Positions 8,340 to 16,763 of a stretch of DNA of 64,000 bases are shown here, piece by piece. Location: contig CAVROT010000004.1 in assembly GCA_963722905.1 (NCBI GenBank), forward strand, positions 1-64,000, written 5' to 3'. The notes below the pieces were generated by a model. It saw nothing but the letters and a program-made list of their open reading frames with translations. It was not told the origin of the DNA and did not search any database. Within the stretch, counting starts at the first letter, position 1; each line of letters starts with the position of its first letter. Both the position numbers and the translations under genes were made by a program. This DNA comes from CAVROT01 sp963722905. GTDB lineage: Bacteria > Pseudomonadota > Alphaproteobacteria > Rhodobacterales > Rhodobacteraceae.

Positions 8340-8551
8340 CGGAAACGCTCCGTGCGATCACGGTAATCGGTGGCGGACGCCCCGCGCGCGAGACCCTTCA
8401 GGCTGTCGCGTTTCGGGACCGGGACCAGAAGAACGCCGGTGCCCTTCGGGATGAAGGCGAAGGTCATCCCCGCCTCCCAGTGCTGGGCGCTCCGGATCGC
8501 CTTGGGGATCGAGATCTGGAACTTCGAGGACAGGGTCGCGGTCTCTGGCAT
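8336..8551 (-). CDS. vapB: AbrB/SpoVT-type antitoxin (VapB)
   Basis: This 71-residue antitoxin is paired with the PIN toxin. The N-terminal swapped-hairpin AbrB fold is recognisable from LSSKFQISIPKAIRSAQHW (about residues 6-24) followed by GMTFAFIPKGTGVLLVPV. The C-terminal part, after about residue 45, would bind and block the toxin. Two ATGs are possible (8557 and 8551). The second is better spaced from the AGAAAG sequence upstream. Such pairs normally repress their own promoter, which would lie at about 8552-8621, next to the oppositely oriented tape-measure start. Confidence 0.85.
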   Translation of the reverse strand: MPETATLSSKFQISIPKAIRSAQHWEAGMTFAFIPKGTGVLLVPVPKRDSLKGLARGASATDYRDRTERFR

Positions 8552-8621
8552 GATCATACTTTCTATTGATCGACGCAGGAAACGTAAGAAGCAGACTGCG
8601 CAAAGGCAAGGAATCGAATTC

Positions 8622-10397
8622 ATGGCGGAAAAACGCGTCAGCGTCCGGCTTGCGGCTGTCGGTGGGCGGCAGGTGCGCGCCGAACTCGAAGGCGTCGGCG
8701 AGGCCGGCAAGCGCGGCTTCGGGCGCCTCAGCCGCGAGATGGAGGCGGCGAATACCCGGCTGGCGGCGTTCTCGCGTCGCGTGAAGGTCGCCGCCGCGGC
8801 CGCCGTTGCCGCGGCTGCTGCTGCGGGTGTGGCGCTGGTCCGCTCGGGGCTGCAGAATGTCGACGCGCGGGCCAAGCTCGCGCAGTCGCCGGGCACCACC
8901 GTCGCCTCGATCCAGACGCTGGAGCGCGCCGGAGAACTTGCCGGGGTCTCCATGTCCGGGATCGAGCAGGCGTCGAAGGACCTGACGCGGCGGCTTGGCC
9001 AGGCCGCCGCCGGGACCGGACCCGCGGCCGACGCGCGGGACAGACCAGGGCTCTCGGCCAGCGACCTGATCGCGCTGCCGTTGGATCCGGCGTCCGCGCG
9101 ATCAACGCCGCCATAACGGAGTTCGTCCCGGTGGCCGAACGCGCCGCCATCGCCGGTCAGCTCTTCGGCGAGGAAGGCTCCATCGCCATGTCGCGCATCG
9201 ACAGCGCTACGCTGCGCCAGGCGACCGAGGACGTCCGCGCGTTCGGCGTCGTAGTCGCGGAACAGGATGCCGACCAGATCGAAAGGACGAAGGACGCGAT
9301 CTCCCGGCTCGGGCTGATCTGGCGTGGGCTGTCCAACCAGTTGGCGGTCGCCGCCGCGCCCGCGCTGGAAGCGGTCGCCGAGGCGATGGCGACGGTCGCC
9401 AGCCGCACCGGCCCTTTGGGTATCGCGATCCGGGGCCTGTTCGAGAATATCGGGCGCCGGACCACCTACGCGGTTAGCTTCGCAACCTTCCTGGCGGGCC
9501 GCTGGGCCGCCGGACTGGCCGCCGCGGCCTTGTCGGTCCGCGGTCTGGCCACCGCGCTGGTCGTGCTGCGCGGCACACCGATCCGCACCGGTATCGGCGC
9601 GCTGATCGTCGGGACGGGTGAGCTTATCTAACAATTTACCCGTCTCGTCCGCGATGCGATGCAGGGAAGCGATGGAGACGGGACCGATGCGTTGACCGAG
9701 GCGACGGATGCCGCGGATCGGTTCGAGACCGCGCTTGGCGACGCAGGACAGGCTGCGACGGCAGCGGGCGCTGCCGCCGGGGCCGCAACTGCTGCCGCGA
9801 CACCCGCGACCGAAGCAGCCGCCACGGGCCGGAAGGCGGCCACGACGGCACTGAGCGACCATGCGAGCAAGGCGCGCGCGATTGGCGGCGATATCGGCCA
9901 GAGCCTGGTCGGTGCAGTTCGCTCGGCCGAGAGCGCGGCCGGTGATTTCGCGAAGACCGCCAAGCTGACGGTTCGTGATCTGGTCGCCTCGCTGCCTCGC
10001 CGATCTTGCGCAGCTGGCCGCCCGGCGGATCATGCCAGGCCCAATCGCCAATGCGCTGTCGGGCGCATTCGGCGGCGGGGGTGGGCTATTCGCGAATGTC
10101 CTGCATGCGGGCGGCGTCGTCGTCGGATCAGATTGTCCCTCACGAATGGTTCCGGCGATGGCCTTCGCCGGAGCGCCGCGAATGCATGCCGGTGGCGCGG
10201 TGAGACTGCGCCACGACGAGGTGCCGGCGATCCTGCAGCGCGGCGAGCGGGTTCTCTCCCGACGTGAGGTCGTCGGTTACGGCGGCGGAGGGAACGGCGC
10301 CGTCAACGTCAACGTCATGGCGCGCGACGCAGAGAGCTTCCGGCAATCGCGCACGGAGGTCGTGTCTGACATCGCCCGGGCCGTGTCGCTCGCCCAT
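8622..10397 (+). pseudogene. phage tail tape-measure protein, broken
   Basis: This is a remnant of a lambda-like tail-length ruler protein. The N-terminal part (MAEKRVSVRLAAVGGRQVRA) with an Ala-rich hydrophobic stretch and SVASIQTL-type region runs to about 9085. A -1 shift there leads to ITEFVPVAERAAIAGQLF. In that frame a TAA at 9629-9631 interrupts GELI-QFTRLVRDAM, where TAC (Tyr) would be expected. After a segment rich in Ala/Thr the frame shifts again at about 9990 into the typical C-terminus: LFANVLHAGGVVVG, SRMVPAMAFAGAPRMHAGG and DEVPAILQRGERVLSRRE. The total of about 590 codons is short, so an internal deletion is likely. It is not functional. Confidence 0.8.
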
Positions 10398-10441
10398 GTC
10401 GAGCAGCCACGGCGCAGGCCGCGCACGCCCGGCGATCTTCC

Positions 10442-10565
10442 ATCCGCTGGACGCGGCGGTCCCGCGCGCTTTCGGCCGACAATTGGGGCGCCGTCGAGGT
10501 GCCGCTGATCGAGGAGGTCGAAGACTGTGAGGTCGAGATACTCGATGGCGCCGCGATCAAGCGCA
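10442..10565 (+). pseudogene. fragment of a phage tail-tip/host-specificity protein
   Basis: About 41 codons read IRWTRRSRALSADNWGAVEV and then PLIEEVEDCEVEILDGAAIK, ending where the IS5 remnant begins. A W-x-R-R-S-R stretch followed by W-(x)n-V-P-L-x-E-x-x-E-x-(Y/C)-x-V resembles the C-terminal region of GTA/phage tail-tip proteins. The identification is by eye only and the piece is too short to be certain. Confidence 0.35.
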
Positions 10566-10568
10566 AGC

Positions 10569-10585
10569 GGCCTTGTCGCGCAAAG
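10569..10585 (+). repeat. left terminal inverted repeat of the IS5 remnant
   Basis: GGCCTTGTCGCGCAAAG, followed by GGCTGGAAGAGGGATTCATC, which is typical of the left end of this IS group. It pairs with 11895-11911 at 12 of 17 positions. Confidence 0.65.
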
Positions 10586-11279
10586 GCTGGAAGAGGGATT
10601 CATCTCGCGAACTCAGCACGGTCGCTGTTCTGCATGAGCAGACCCGTCCCGCCGGGCTGCAGGACCAGGAACTGGCCGGCCTGCAACGAGGCGCTGAAGC
10701 AGCGGGGCTCCCTTGCCGTCCGGTTCGCTGCGGACATGGTTCGGGTGCCGCCACCGTCCGGCAAGCGAGGGCGGCAGCCGGTGGATAGCGATGCCGCAAT
10801 CCAGACGTGCCTGACATGAAAGTTCTATTCGGCATGGCCCTCAGGCAGACGACGGGCTTCGTCGAGAGCCTGCTGCGGCTGGTCGGGCTCGACTGGTCCG
10901 TGCCGGATTTCAGCACGCTCAGCAGACGCCAGAAGACCCTGGCCGTGTGCATTCCCTGCCGCGGCTCGCACGGGCCGCTGAAACTTCTGGTCGACGGCAT
11001 CGGCATCGGGGCAGAGGGCGAGGGCGAATGGCACGCCCGCAAGCATGGTGGCCCGAAACGCCGTCTCTGGCGCAAGAGCCACGTCGGCATCGACGAGCAG
11101 ACGCTGGAGATCCGAGCCATCGGGATCACTGGTTGCAACGTCGGTGACGCGCCCAGGCTTCCCTATCAGATTCCCGCGGATGTGGAGATCGGCCCGGTCA
11201 CTGCAGACGGGGCCCACGGCACGCGCAGGTGCCACGACGCCGTCGCGGACCGAGGCGCCCATCTCCGCTGCCCGACAGG

Positions 11280-11295
11280 CGATTGCAAGGCAATC
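11280..11295. repeat. short palindromic repeat CGATTGCAAGGCAATC, copy 1
   Basis: GATTGC-AAG-GCAATC is a small inverted repeat. An identical 16-bp copy lies at 11437-11452, 157 bp away, and flanking bases are also similar. Both copies lie within the rearranged middle of the IS5 remnant and may be linked to the duplication. Confidence 0.6.
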
Positions 11296-11436
11296 TGCCA
11301 GGCGGGGGATCGACGGGGAAACGCCGGAGGTCCGGGCCGTCGGGATCGCCGGGAGCCAGATCGCCGGTGCCGCCGGATTTGCCGGGCCGGATGCTGCCGG
11401 TTCGGGAGACCGGCAGCGTCGCCGCCCCCTCCCGGT

Positions 11437-11452
11437 CGATTGCAAGGCAATC
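11437..11452. repeat. short palindromic repeat CGATTGCAAGGCAATC, copy 2
   Basis: An identical copy of the 16-bp element at 11280-11295, inside the second duplicated block of the transposase remnant. Confidence 0.6.
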
Positions 11453-11894
11453 ACATGCCGGGCGACGGACGGCGCCCATGACACCCGCAAGTGCCGCGAC
11501 GCGATCGCCGGTCGCGGCGCCGACGCCGTCATCCCGCCCTGCGGAAACTCCAGTCCGCGGAAGATCCTCACGGCGGGTGCAGTGGCCGGGAACGAGGCCC
11601 TGCGGGCATCGGACTACCCCGGCCGCGCGATCCGGCGAAACCGGAGCGACTGCTACCGCCGAAGCCGTGTCGAGACCGAACCTCCCGAAATCATGCCGCG
11701 GATGACCCTGCCGGTCAGCGGATGCACCGCGTGAAACTTCCGGGGCAGCGCCCCATGGCGCGGGACGTCGACCGTCGGGTCGCGGACGTCCAGGTCCGCA
11801 CCGCCGTCACGAGCGGCTGCACCGCGCATGGCATCCAACCGAAAGAAGCCGTGGGTGGACCCGTCGGGTAAAGGGGAGCGTCGGCCATCGGCCT

Positions 11895-11911
11895 GTTCGT
11901 GCGACTGGGCC
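11895..11911 (+). repeat. right terminal inverted repeat of the IS5 remnant
   Basis: GTTCGTGCGACTGGGCC, the inverse partner of 10569-10585 (12 of 17 positions). It is preceded by GGCCATCGGCCT, which also resembles the usual right end of this IS group. Confidence 0.6.
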
Positions 11912-12379
11912 ACCCATGCCACGACACGTCAACCGGACCACCCGATGGCGGCCGGTCGGAAGACCGAATGCTATCATCCTCCGGTGCAGCCGCCGACGTC
12001 TATTCGAGCCGAACCGCAACGCCAGGGAGATCGATCCCGCCACCAGCCAGTCCTTGCATTCGCGTCGGACGCATCAGGGAGGTCCGAAACAGCCTCGGCC
12101 GACGGCGGATTCCGCAGCGACCGGATTTGTTCCATTCCCGGCGGTTCGACCGATGGCACGTCGCGCCGGCTCTGCTGCGCATCGTCAGGTCGCCTTTCCA
12201 GATCGGCGTTGCTACGGGGCGGCACCCGGCGCGCCCTTGAGCACCCTCGCCCGGTTCTCTAGTTTCCCAGACACAGGTGCACTTTCGAACGGCGGCAGAA
12301 ACGAGCGTCGCGGTCCGCCATCGCCCTCCCCGCCATGTTGCGACCGCCCGCATGACGATCGGCGCCCGGAGACTCGTCC
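11912..12379. other. 468-bp region between the IS remnant and serB
   Basis: No gene is seen. Translations in all frames are Arg/Pro/Ser-rich without motifs. It may be further decayed mobile DNA plus the serB promoter. Confidence 0.4.
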
Positions 12380-13243
12380 ATGCATGTCGTCACGCTGATC
12401 GGATCCCCCCTGGACCGCGCCACGGTCGAAGCGCTCCGCGACGCCTGGGGCGGCGGGGCTGCGAGGTGGCTCTCCGTCGAACATGCGGCCGAGTTTTCCG
12501 TCGAGCGGGTGCCGCCCGATGCCGCCGCGGCCGGAGACGGGCTGCGCGGCATCGGCGTCGACCTTGCGGTACAGCCGCAAGCGAACCGGCGCCGGCGCGT
12601 GCTGCTGGCCGACATGGACAGCACGATGATCGGGCAGGAGTGCATCGACGAACTGGCCGACATGGCCGGCGTCGGCGTCCGGGTCGCCGAGATCACCGCG
12701 CGCGCGATGCGGGGCGAGATCGACTTTGCGCCTGCTCTCGAGGAACGCGTGGCCCTGCTTGAGGGGCTCGACGCGGCCGTCATCGACCGGGTGTGGGACG
12801 AGCGCATCACGCTGGCGCCCGGGGCGCGCACCCTCGTCGCGACAATGCGGGCCAATGGCGCGCATGCGGCTCTGGTCTCGGGCGGGTTCACTGCATTTAC
12901 GGCCCGCGTCGCCGCCGCGCTGGACATGGACGAGCACATGGCGAACGTGCTGGCCGTGCGGGGCGGGCGGATCACCGGAACCGTCGCGAAGCCCATTCTG
13001 GGGCGCGAAGCCAAGCTGGCGGCGCTGAATGGCATCGCGGCGCGGCTGGGATGGCTTGCGGAGGACGTGCTGGCGGTCGGGGACGGCGCCAATGACCTCG
13101 ACATGCTTTTGGCGGCAGGCACGGGCGTCGCCCTGCATGCAAAGCCTGCCGTCGCTGCCGCGGCGCCGCACCGGATCGACCGTGCGGACCTTACGGCGCT
13201 TCTCTACCTTCAGGGATATGCCGACTCTGATTTCGCCGCCTGA
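12380..13243 (+). CDS. serB: phosphoserine phosphatase
   Basis: This is the last step of serine biosynthesis, hydrolysing O-phosphoserine to serine. It is a HAD-superfamily enzyme of 287 residues. Motif I is DMDSTMIGQE (nucleophile Asp78, acid Asp80), motif II is LVSGGFTAF, and motif III/IV is VGDGANDLDML near residues 232-243. The N-terminal 70 residues form the small ACT-like portion common in proteobacterial SerB. It follows the mobile-DNA region and is convergent with the asparaginase gene, 20 bp away. Confidence 0.93.
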   Translation: MHVVTLIGSPLDRATVEALRDAWGGGAARWLSVEHAAEFSVERVPPDAAAAGDGLRGIGVDLAVQPQANRRRRVLLADMDSTMIGQECIDELADMAGVGVRVAEITARAMRGEIDFAPALEERVALLEGLDAAVIDRVWDERITLAPGARTLVATMRANGAHAALVSGGFTAFTARVAAALDMDEHMANVLAVRGGRITGTVAKPILGREAKLAALNGIAARLGWLAEDVLAVGDGANDLDMLLAAGTGVALHAKPAVAAAAPHRIDRADLTALLYLQGYADSDFAA

Positions 13244-13271
13244 CCGCCCGGCAGCCGGACGTATCAGGCGG
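13236..13271. terminator. weak convergent-gene hairpin
   Basis: CCGCCTGA (13236-13243) and TCAGGCGG (13264-13271) form an 8-bp inverted repeat around a 20-base loop. Each arm contains the stop codon of one of the two convergent genes. It may act as a shared terminator. Confidence 0.4.
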
Positions 13272-14238
13272 GAAATCCGGGTGCCGCCCGTATGGAGCCC
13301 ACCGTCAGGCCGGCGCGATTCACCAGCGGCGGGTTCATGCGGCGAAGCGCAGCCGGATGGCCGGCGTCGAGAACGCCTAGATGGACGAGCAGCGCCGCGA
13401 TGGCCGCCTCGGCGGCGCGGGTCGCACCGTCGGCGATCTTGACCGCGACGCCAAGGCCCCGCGACGGCACGATGGCCACGAACACCCCTTCGGCCCCCGT
13501 CTTGATCGCGACCCCGTCCATGGCGCGCATCAGTTCGGTGCAGGCCCTTCCCACGCCCGCGACCAGATCGGGATGGGCGACCATCGCCCGTCGCAGCCGC
13601 CCCATGTCGCCGTCGTCAGGCGCGGTGGCGTAGCGCGCCATCGCCCGCGCCAGCCCGCGCAGGCTGGTGGCGAAATTGGGCGCGGAGCAGCCGTCGATCC
13701 CCACGCCGGCACTCGTCTCGCCAGTCGCGTCCTCGAACGCCGCGCGCACCGCCCGCTGCACCGGGTGCGCGGGATCGACGTAGTCCGGTCCGCCCCCCAG
13801 ATCGCGCGCCAGGGTAAGAAAGCCCGTATGCTTGCCCGAACAGTTGTTGTGCGCCTGCGACGGCGCCTCATCCGCGCGCACCATCTCGGTGCGCAGGGCC
13901 CGGTCGCGGGTCGGCTCTGGACCGCAGCGCAGGTCGGCATCCGTGAGGCCTAGATCGGCCAGCCACCGGCGGACGAGGTCGACATGCAGCCGCGCCCCCT
14001 GGTGCGAGGCGCAGGCCAGTGCGAGGCGGCGGTCGTCGAGCGCGGCGCCGCCGGGCGACCGGATCAGCGGCAGGGCCTGGATCATCTTGCAAGACGACCG
14101 GGGATAGACGATGGAGCCGGGATCGCCCCAGCCCTGCAACACCAAGCCCGCCGCATCGCAGACGGCGGCATGACCGGCATGGACGGACTCGACGAGTTCG
14201 CCGCGCAGGACCTGGACGAGGGCGGGCGCAGGAAGCAT
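13264..14238 (-). CDS. L-asparaginase, Rhizobium etli type (class 3)
   Basis: This enzyme hydrolyses asparagine to aspartate and ammonia. At 324 residues it belongs to the asparaginase II family of rhizobia (beta-lactamase-like fold), which is unrelated to E. coli AnsA/AnsB. Key signatures are RSSCKMIQALPLI (Ser48-Lys51 region), ASHQGARLHVDLV, CSGKHTGFL (about 133-141) and GIDGCSAPNFATSL. It is convergent with serB and divergent from the IalB-family gene, with about 200 bp in between. It probably serves nitrogen scavenging. Confidence 0.88.
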   Translation of the reverse strand: MLPAPALVQVLRGELVESVHAGHAAVCDAAGLVLQGWGDPGSIVYPRSSCKMIQALPLIRSPGGAALDDRRLALACASHQGARLHVDLVRRWLADLGLTDADLRCGPEPTRDRALRTEMVRADEAPSQAHNNCSGKHTGFLTLARDLGGGPDYVDPAHPVQRAVRAAFEDATGETSAGVGIDGCSAPNFATSLRGLARAMARYATAPDDGDMGRLRRAMVAHPDLVAGVGRACTELMRAMDGVAIKTGAEGVFVAIVPSRGLGVAVKIADGATRAAEAAIAALLVHLGVLDAGHPAALRRMNPPLVNRAGLTVGSIRAAPGFPA

Positions 14239-14435
14239 TTGGATCGCTTTCGGGCTTGGGACTGCACGCTGGGCAGCGTCAATTCGCCGTCAGGATGACA
14301 TCGGCCGGTTGAAAATGGAACCGTGGCGTGGGATTGCCCCCGGGGACCGAAGGACAGCCGCGCTCCGGTCGCGGCCATGCGGACCCACCGGAACCGTCGG
14401 CACCCACGGGCGCGGCAACAGCAGGACGAGGGAAG

Positions 14436-14972
14436 ATGACACGATACCGGCCCACCACCACGACGATCGCGGGCATGGCCCTCGCGCTGGCGGCGGACAC
14501 CGCCGTGGCGCAACAGGAATCCACCAACCGCGTGGCGGTAGAGACCGCGTGGAGCGTCTTCGTCGAGGACGACCCGACCGAATGCTGGAGCGTGTCGAGC
14601 CCGAGCGAGACGGTGAACACCCGTGGCGGCGAGGTCGTGTCGGTGCGCCGCGGCGACATCCTGATGTTCGTCACCTACCGCCCCGCCTCCAACGTGACCG
14701 GAGAGCTGTCGTTCACCGGCGGCTATCCCTTCGCGCCCGGCTCCACCGTCGATCTGGACGTGGGCGGCACCGGCTACGAGCTGTTCACCGAAGGCGAATG
14801 GGCCTGGCCGACAAGCGCCGAGCAGGACGCGCAGATCGTCGCTTCGCTTCGGAACGGCGCGCAGGCGGTACTGACCGCCCGCTCGGCGCGCGGCACGCAA
14901 ACGAAGGACACGTTCTCTCTCTTCGGGTTCACGGCCGCGATGGAAGAGGCCGCCAAGCGCTGCGGCGGCTGA
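14436..14972 (+). CDS. exported IalB (invasion-associated locus B)-family protein
   Basis: This is a secreted or periplasmic protein of unknown biochemical role. The ATG at 14436 follows a GAGG site and gives 178 residues with an N-terminal signal peptide (about residues 1-26, ending AVAQ). The mature part contains WSVFVEDDPTECWSVSSP, VRRGDILMFVTYRP and DTFSLFGFTAAMEEAAKRC. Two cysteines, one at each end, could form a disulphide. In Rhodobacterales this family is widespread and has no proven link to invasion. It is convergent with the hydrolase gene, only 4 bp away. Confidence 0.78.
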   Translation: MTRYRPTTTTIAGMALALAADTAVAQQESTNRVAVETAWSVFVEDDPTECWSVSSPSETVNTRGGEVVSVRRGDILMFVTYRPASNVTGELSFTGGYPFAPGSTVDLDVGGTGYELFTEGEWAWPTSAEQDAQIVASLRNGAQAVLTARSARGTQTKDTFSLFGFTAAMEEAAKRCGG

Positions 14973-14976
14973 CCGG

Positions 14977-15798
14977 TCAGGCCATCGCAAAGACGACTGC
15001 GGCGGCCAGTACCGCGCAGGCGACCCATATACCCCGTCGTGCATATCTCCAGCGTTGGAACGTCCGCATGGCATCCGCCGGATCGGGCCCGTCGATCCGT
15101 GTCCCAGCCAGTACAGGCAAGACGTTTTCGGACAGGTGCGCCGTCAGCGTACACTCGGAATGGTTCAGATCGTAGAACCGGTCGATCACGAAGCCTTGCC
15201 TGAAACCGAAGCGTCCGGTCCACCCGTAGCGCCACGGGTTCACGATACCGGCCATGATGGCCGTCAGGTCGCGGCGTCCGGCATCGTTGGTGAACCGTGC
15301 GCATGCCGCGCGAATGCGTTCGGCGTGACCGGCATGGCAGACAGAGCCGACGAACACGATCTCGGTCAATCGTCCGTGCGGACGGGCTCCGACCGCTGCG
15401 CTGACGCTCGCAACGATGTCCGCGAGGATGGCCGCGCCCATGCTGTGGCACAGGATGGCGACATCGCGATCCGGGTTCTGGGACAGGTGATAGTCGATCT
15501 GCCGAATGGAATGACGCCTCAGATAGCGCATCCGCCATCGGAGCACGGCATCGGTCGTCTGAATGATCCCCGGCGGCTTGACCAGACCGGCCCGGATATC
15601 GCGGGATGTGTACTCGCGCAGCGCAAAACTGAAGTCATCCGACCACTGGGCGCTGGACCGGATGCCGGGCAGCATGAGGATCAGGAGCGCCCTTTCGGGC
15701 GGCCCCCGGGGCCGGTCCGGTTCCACCACGACATGCCCGACGGGATCTTCGGCGGAGAACACGTCTGGCAGTTGGACCGGGTCCGTACTCTGCTTCAC
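14977..15798 (-). CDS. membrane-anchored alpha/beta-hydrolase-like protein
   Basis: This 273-residue protein has an alpha/beta-hydrolase core. The nucleophile elbow is CHSMGAA (Ser at about 119) and an oxyanion-side strand is LLILMLPGIRSS. Catalytic Asp/His candidates near VFVGSVCHAGH and YDLNHSECTLTAHLS are plausible. A hydrophobic C-terminal segment (IWVACAVLAAAVVFAMA) would anchor it in the membrane. It stands alone between convergent neighbours. It could be a lipase or esterase, but the substrate is unknown. Confidence 0.65.
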   Translation of the reverse strand: MKQSTDPVQLPDVFSAEDPVGHVVVEPDRPRGPPERALLILMLPGIRSSAQWSDDFSFALREYTSRDIRAGLVKPPGIIQTTDAVLRWRMRYLRRHSIRQIDYHLSQNPDRDVAILCHSMGAAILADIVASVSAAVGARPHGRLTEIVFVGSVCHAGHAERIRAACARFTNDAGRRDLTAIMAGIVNPWRYGWTGRFGFRQGFVIDRFYDLNHSECTLTAHLSENVLPVLAGTRIDGPDPADAMRTFQRWRYARRGIWVACAVLAAAVVFAMA

Positions 15799-15959
15799 TC
15801 GTCACGCCCTGCGGGAATTTACCGAAAGGTTAACGGCTGAGGGACGTTGGGTAAACCCTGGGTGGCATGACGCGCATGCGGTGCTGTCGCGGACGCGCCT
15901 CGACCGATGGACAGCCCGCCGGCCCTGCCCTGCCCTGGGTGCCTGCGGACCACCCGGGA

Positions 15960-16373
15960 TCAGGCGCGCATCAGTTGCGGATCCGCCTTGTCCATCGCGG
16001 CCTCATCCGTCCGGCGCGCCATCCCTTCCGGTTGGGGCGCGTCCGGCGCGTCCGGACCGGCCGTGGAGACGGCGACGGTCTCGGCATGCCTGCGGGCGGT
16101 ATCGCGCCCCTCCCGCCGGGCCAGCGCCGCGGTATCGATGCCCGGGATGATCACGGTATGGAACCGTTCGGGGTCGCTGTCGTGCGATCCGATCGCGCGG
16201 CCCTTGGCGGTCTCGCCCACGGCCCATGCGAACAGGTTCATCGCGGCATTGAAGAGGTCTTTTCTGGACCCGAATTCGCAGTCCTCGACCGTCGCGTCGA
16301 AGCGTGCGGCCTGGGTTGGCGTGAGGTCGAACTGTAGTCGCTTCTTGGACTCGTTGTTGGTGGAGACGGACAT
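15960..16373 (-). CDS. small ribbon-helix-helix-like protein, function unknown
   Basis: A 137-residue protein starts at 16373 and is preceded by GGAG at suitable spacing. The N-terminal half (KKRLQFDLTPTQAARFDA then SRKDLFNAAMNLFAWAVGE) has the beta strand plus two-helix pattern of ribbon-helix-helix DNA-binding proteins. The rest is Ala/Arg/Pro-rich and probably disordered (ending ADPQLMRA). It is not recognised as a named family and is flanked by intergenic DNA on both sides, so its target is unknown. It could be an orphan antitoxin-like regulator. Confidence 0.6.
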   Translation of the reverse strand: MSVSTNNESKKRLQFDLTPTQAARFDATVEDCEFGSRKDLFNAAMNLFAWAVGETAKGRAIGSHDSDPERFHTVIIPGIDTAALARREGRDTARRHAETVAVSTAGPDAPDAPQPEGMARRTDEAAMDKADPQLMRA

Positions 16374-16763
16374 AGAAAGCTCCGATATGATGGGAGTGAT
16401 CCGGATCTGCGATCCGGCGGACGGCACGGACCGGCAGGGGCGCCGCGGTCCGAAGCGACCGCGGGCAACGGAGGACAAACCACCGTTGCGGCTAGGTCCA
16501 TCGATCTGGAACCCATGACACGTCCTCCGGCCGGCACGGCCACCCTGTACCGATACGGGTATGGGAGGAAAGTTCTCAGAAAAGGTTATGGTTCCGGTCA
16601 TGAAATGACATAAATCCGTTACCATTCCGAGTAATCCATGAGTAAAATACGGAAGCCTCCTTCGCAAGCCCCCTTTGGATCAGGTATCCGTTCGGCGGTG
16701 AATTTGCCTTCCCGGGCCCCGTCGCCTATGTCCGTCCGGTTGCAGACCGACAGCGAGCCTTCC
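16374..16763. other. 390-bp region upstream of rlmN
   Basis: No gene is seen apart from a possible N-terminal extension of rlmN from 16638. The part at 16560-16640 is clearly more AT-rich and probably holds the rlmN promoter. The part near 16380 holds the promoter of the ribbon-helix-helix gene. Confidence 0.4.

Larger units (their letters stand above)
7521..10568 (+). mobile_element. decayed siphophage tail-module remnant
   Basis: Three broken phage-type genes lie in phage order on the plus strand. They are a small conserved gene directly upstream of the tape measure (7521-7969), a tape-measure gene (8622-about 10397) and a short tail-tip fragment (10442-10565). A toxin-antitoxin pair is embedded on the opposite strand. 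No capsid, terminase, integrase or lysis gene is seen. The right end is cut by the IS5 remnant. The left boundary is a guess. Confidence 0.7.
10634..11871 (+). pseudogene. IS5-family transposase, multiply broken
   Basis: A DDE transposase remnant. It starts at 10634 (MSRPVPPGCRTRNWPACNEA), stops after DSDAAIQTCLT because one base is missing at about 10812, and resumes as MKVLFGMALRQTTGFVESLL. The conserved blocks VPDFSTLSRRQKTLAV, GEGEWHARKHGGPKRR and GIDEQTLEIRAI follow. The GIDEQTLEIRA and ADGAHDTRKCHDA blocks then appear a second time, in another frame, 220 and 263 bp further on. The C-terminal block HRVKLPGQRPMARDVDRRVA ends at 11871 after another frame change and a short extra segment. 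It cannot make a working transposase. Confidence 0.85.
10569..11911 (+). mobile_element. IS5-family insertion sequence remnant
   Basis: A degenerate IS5-type element of about 1343 bp. The terminal sequences GGCCTTGTCGCGCAAAG (left) and the inverse of GTTCGTGCGACTGGGCC (right) match at 12 of 17 positions and resemble the ends of this IS group. The element is longer than usual (about 1.05 kb) because it carries an internal partial duplication. No target duplication is recognisable. It replaced or truncated the phage tail region. Confidence 0.8.

Noticed and set aside
11280..11452. CRISPR-like repeats
   Set aside because: Only two copies, with no regular spacing and no cas genes in the window.
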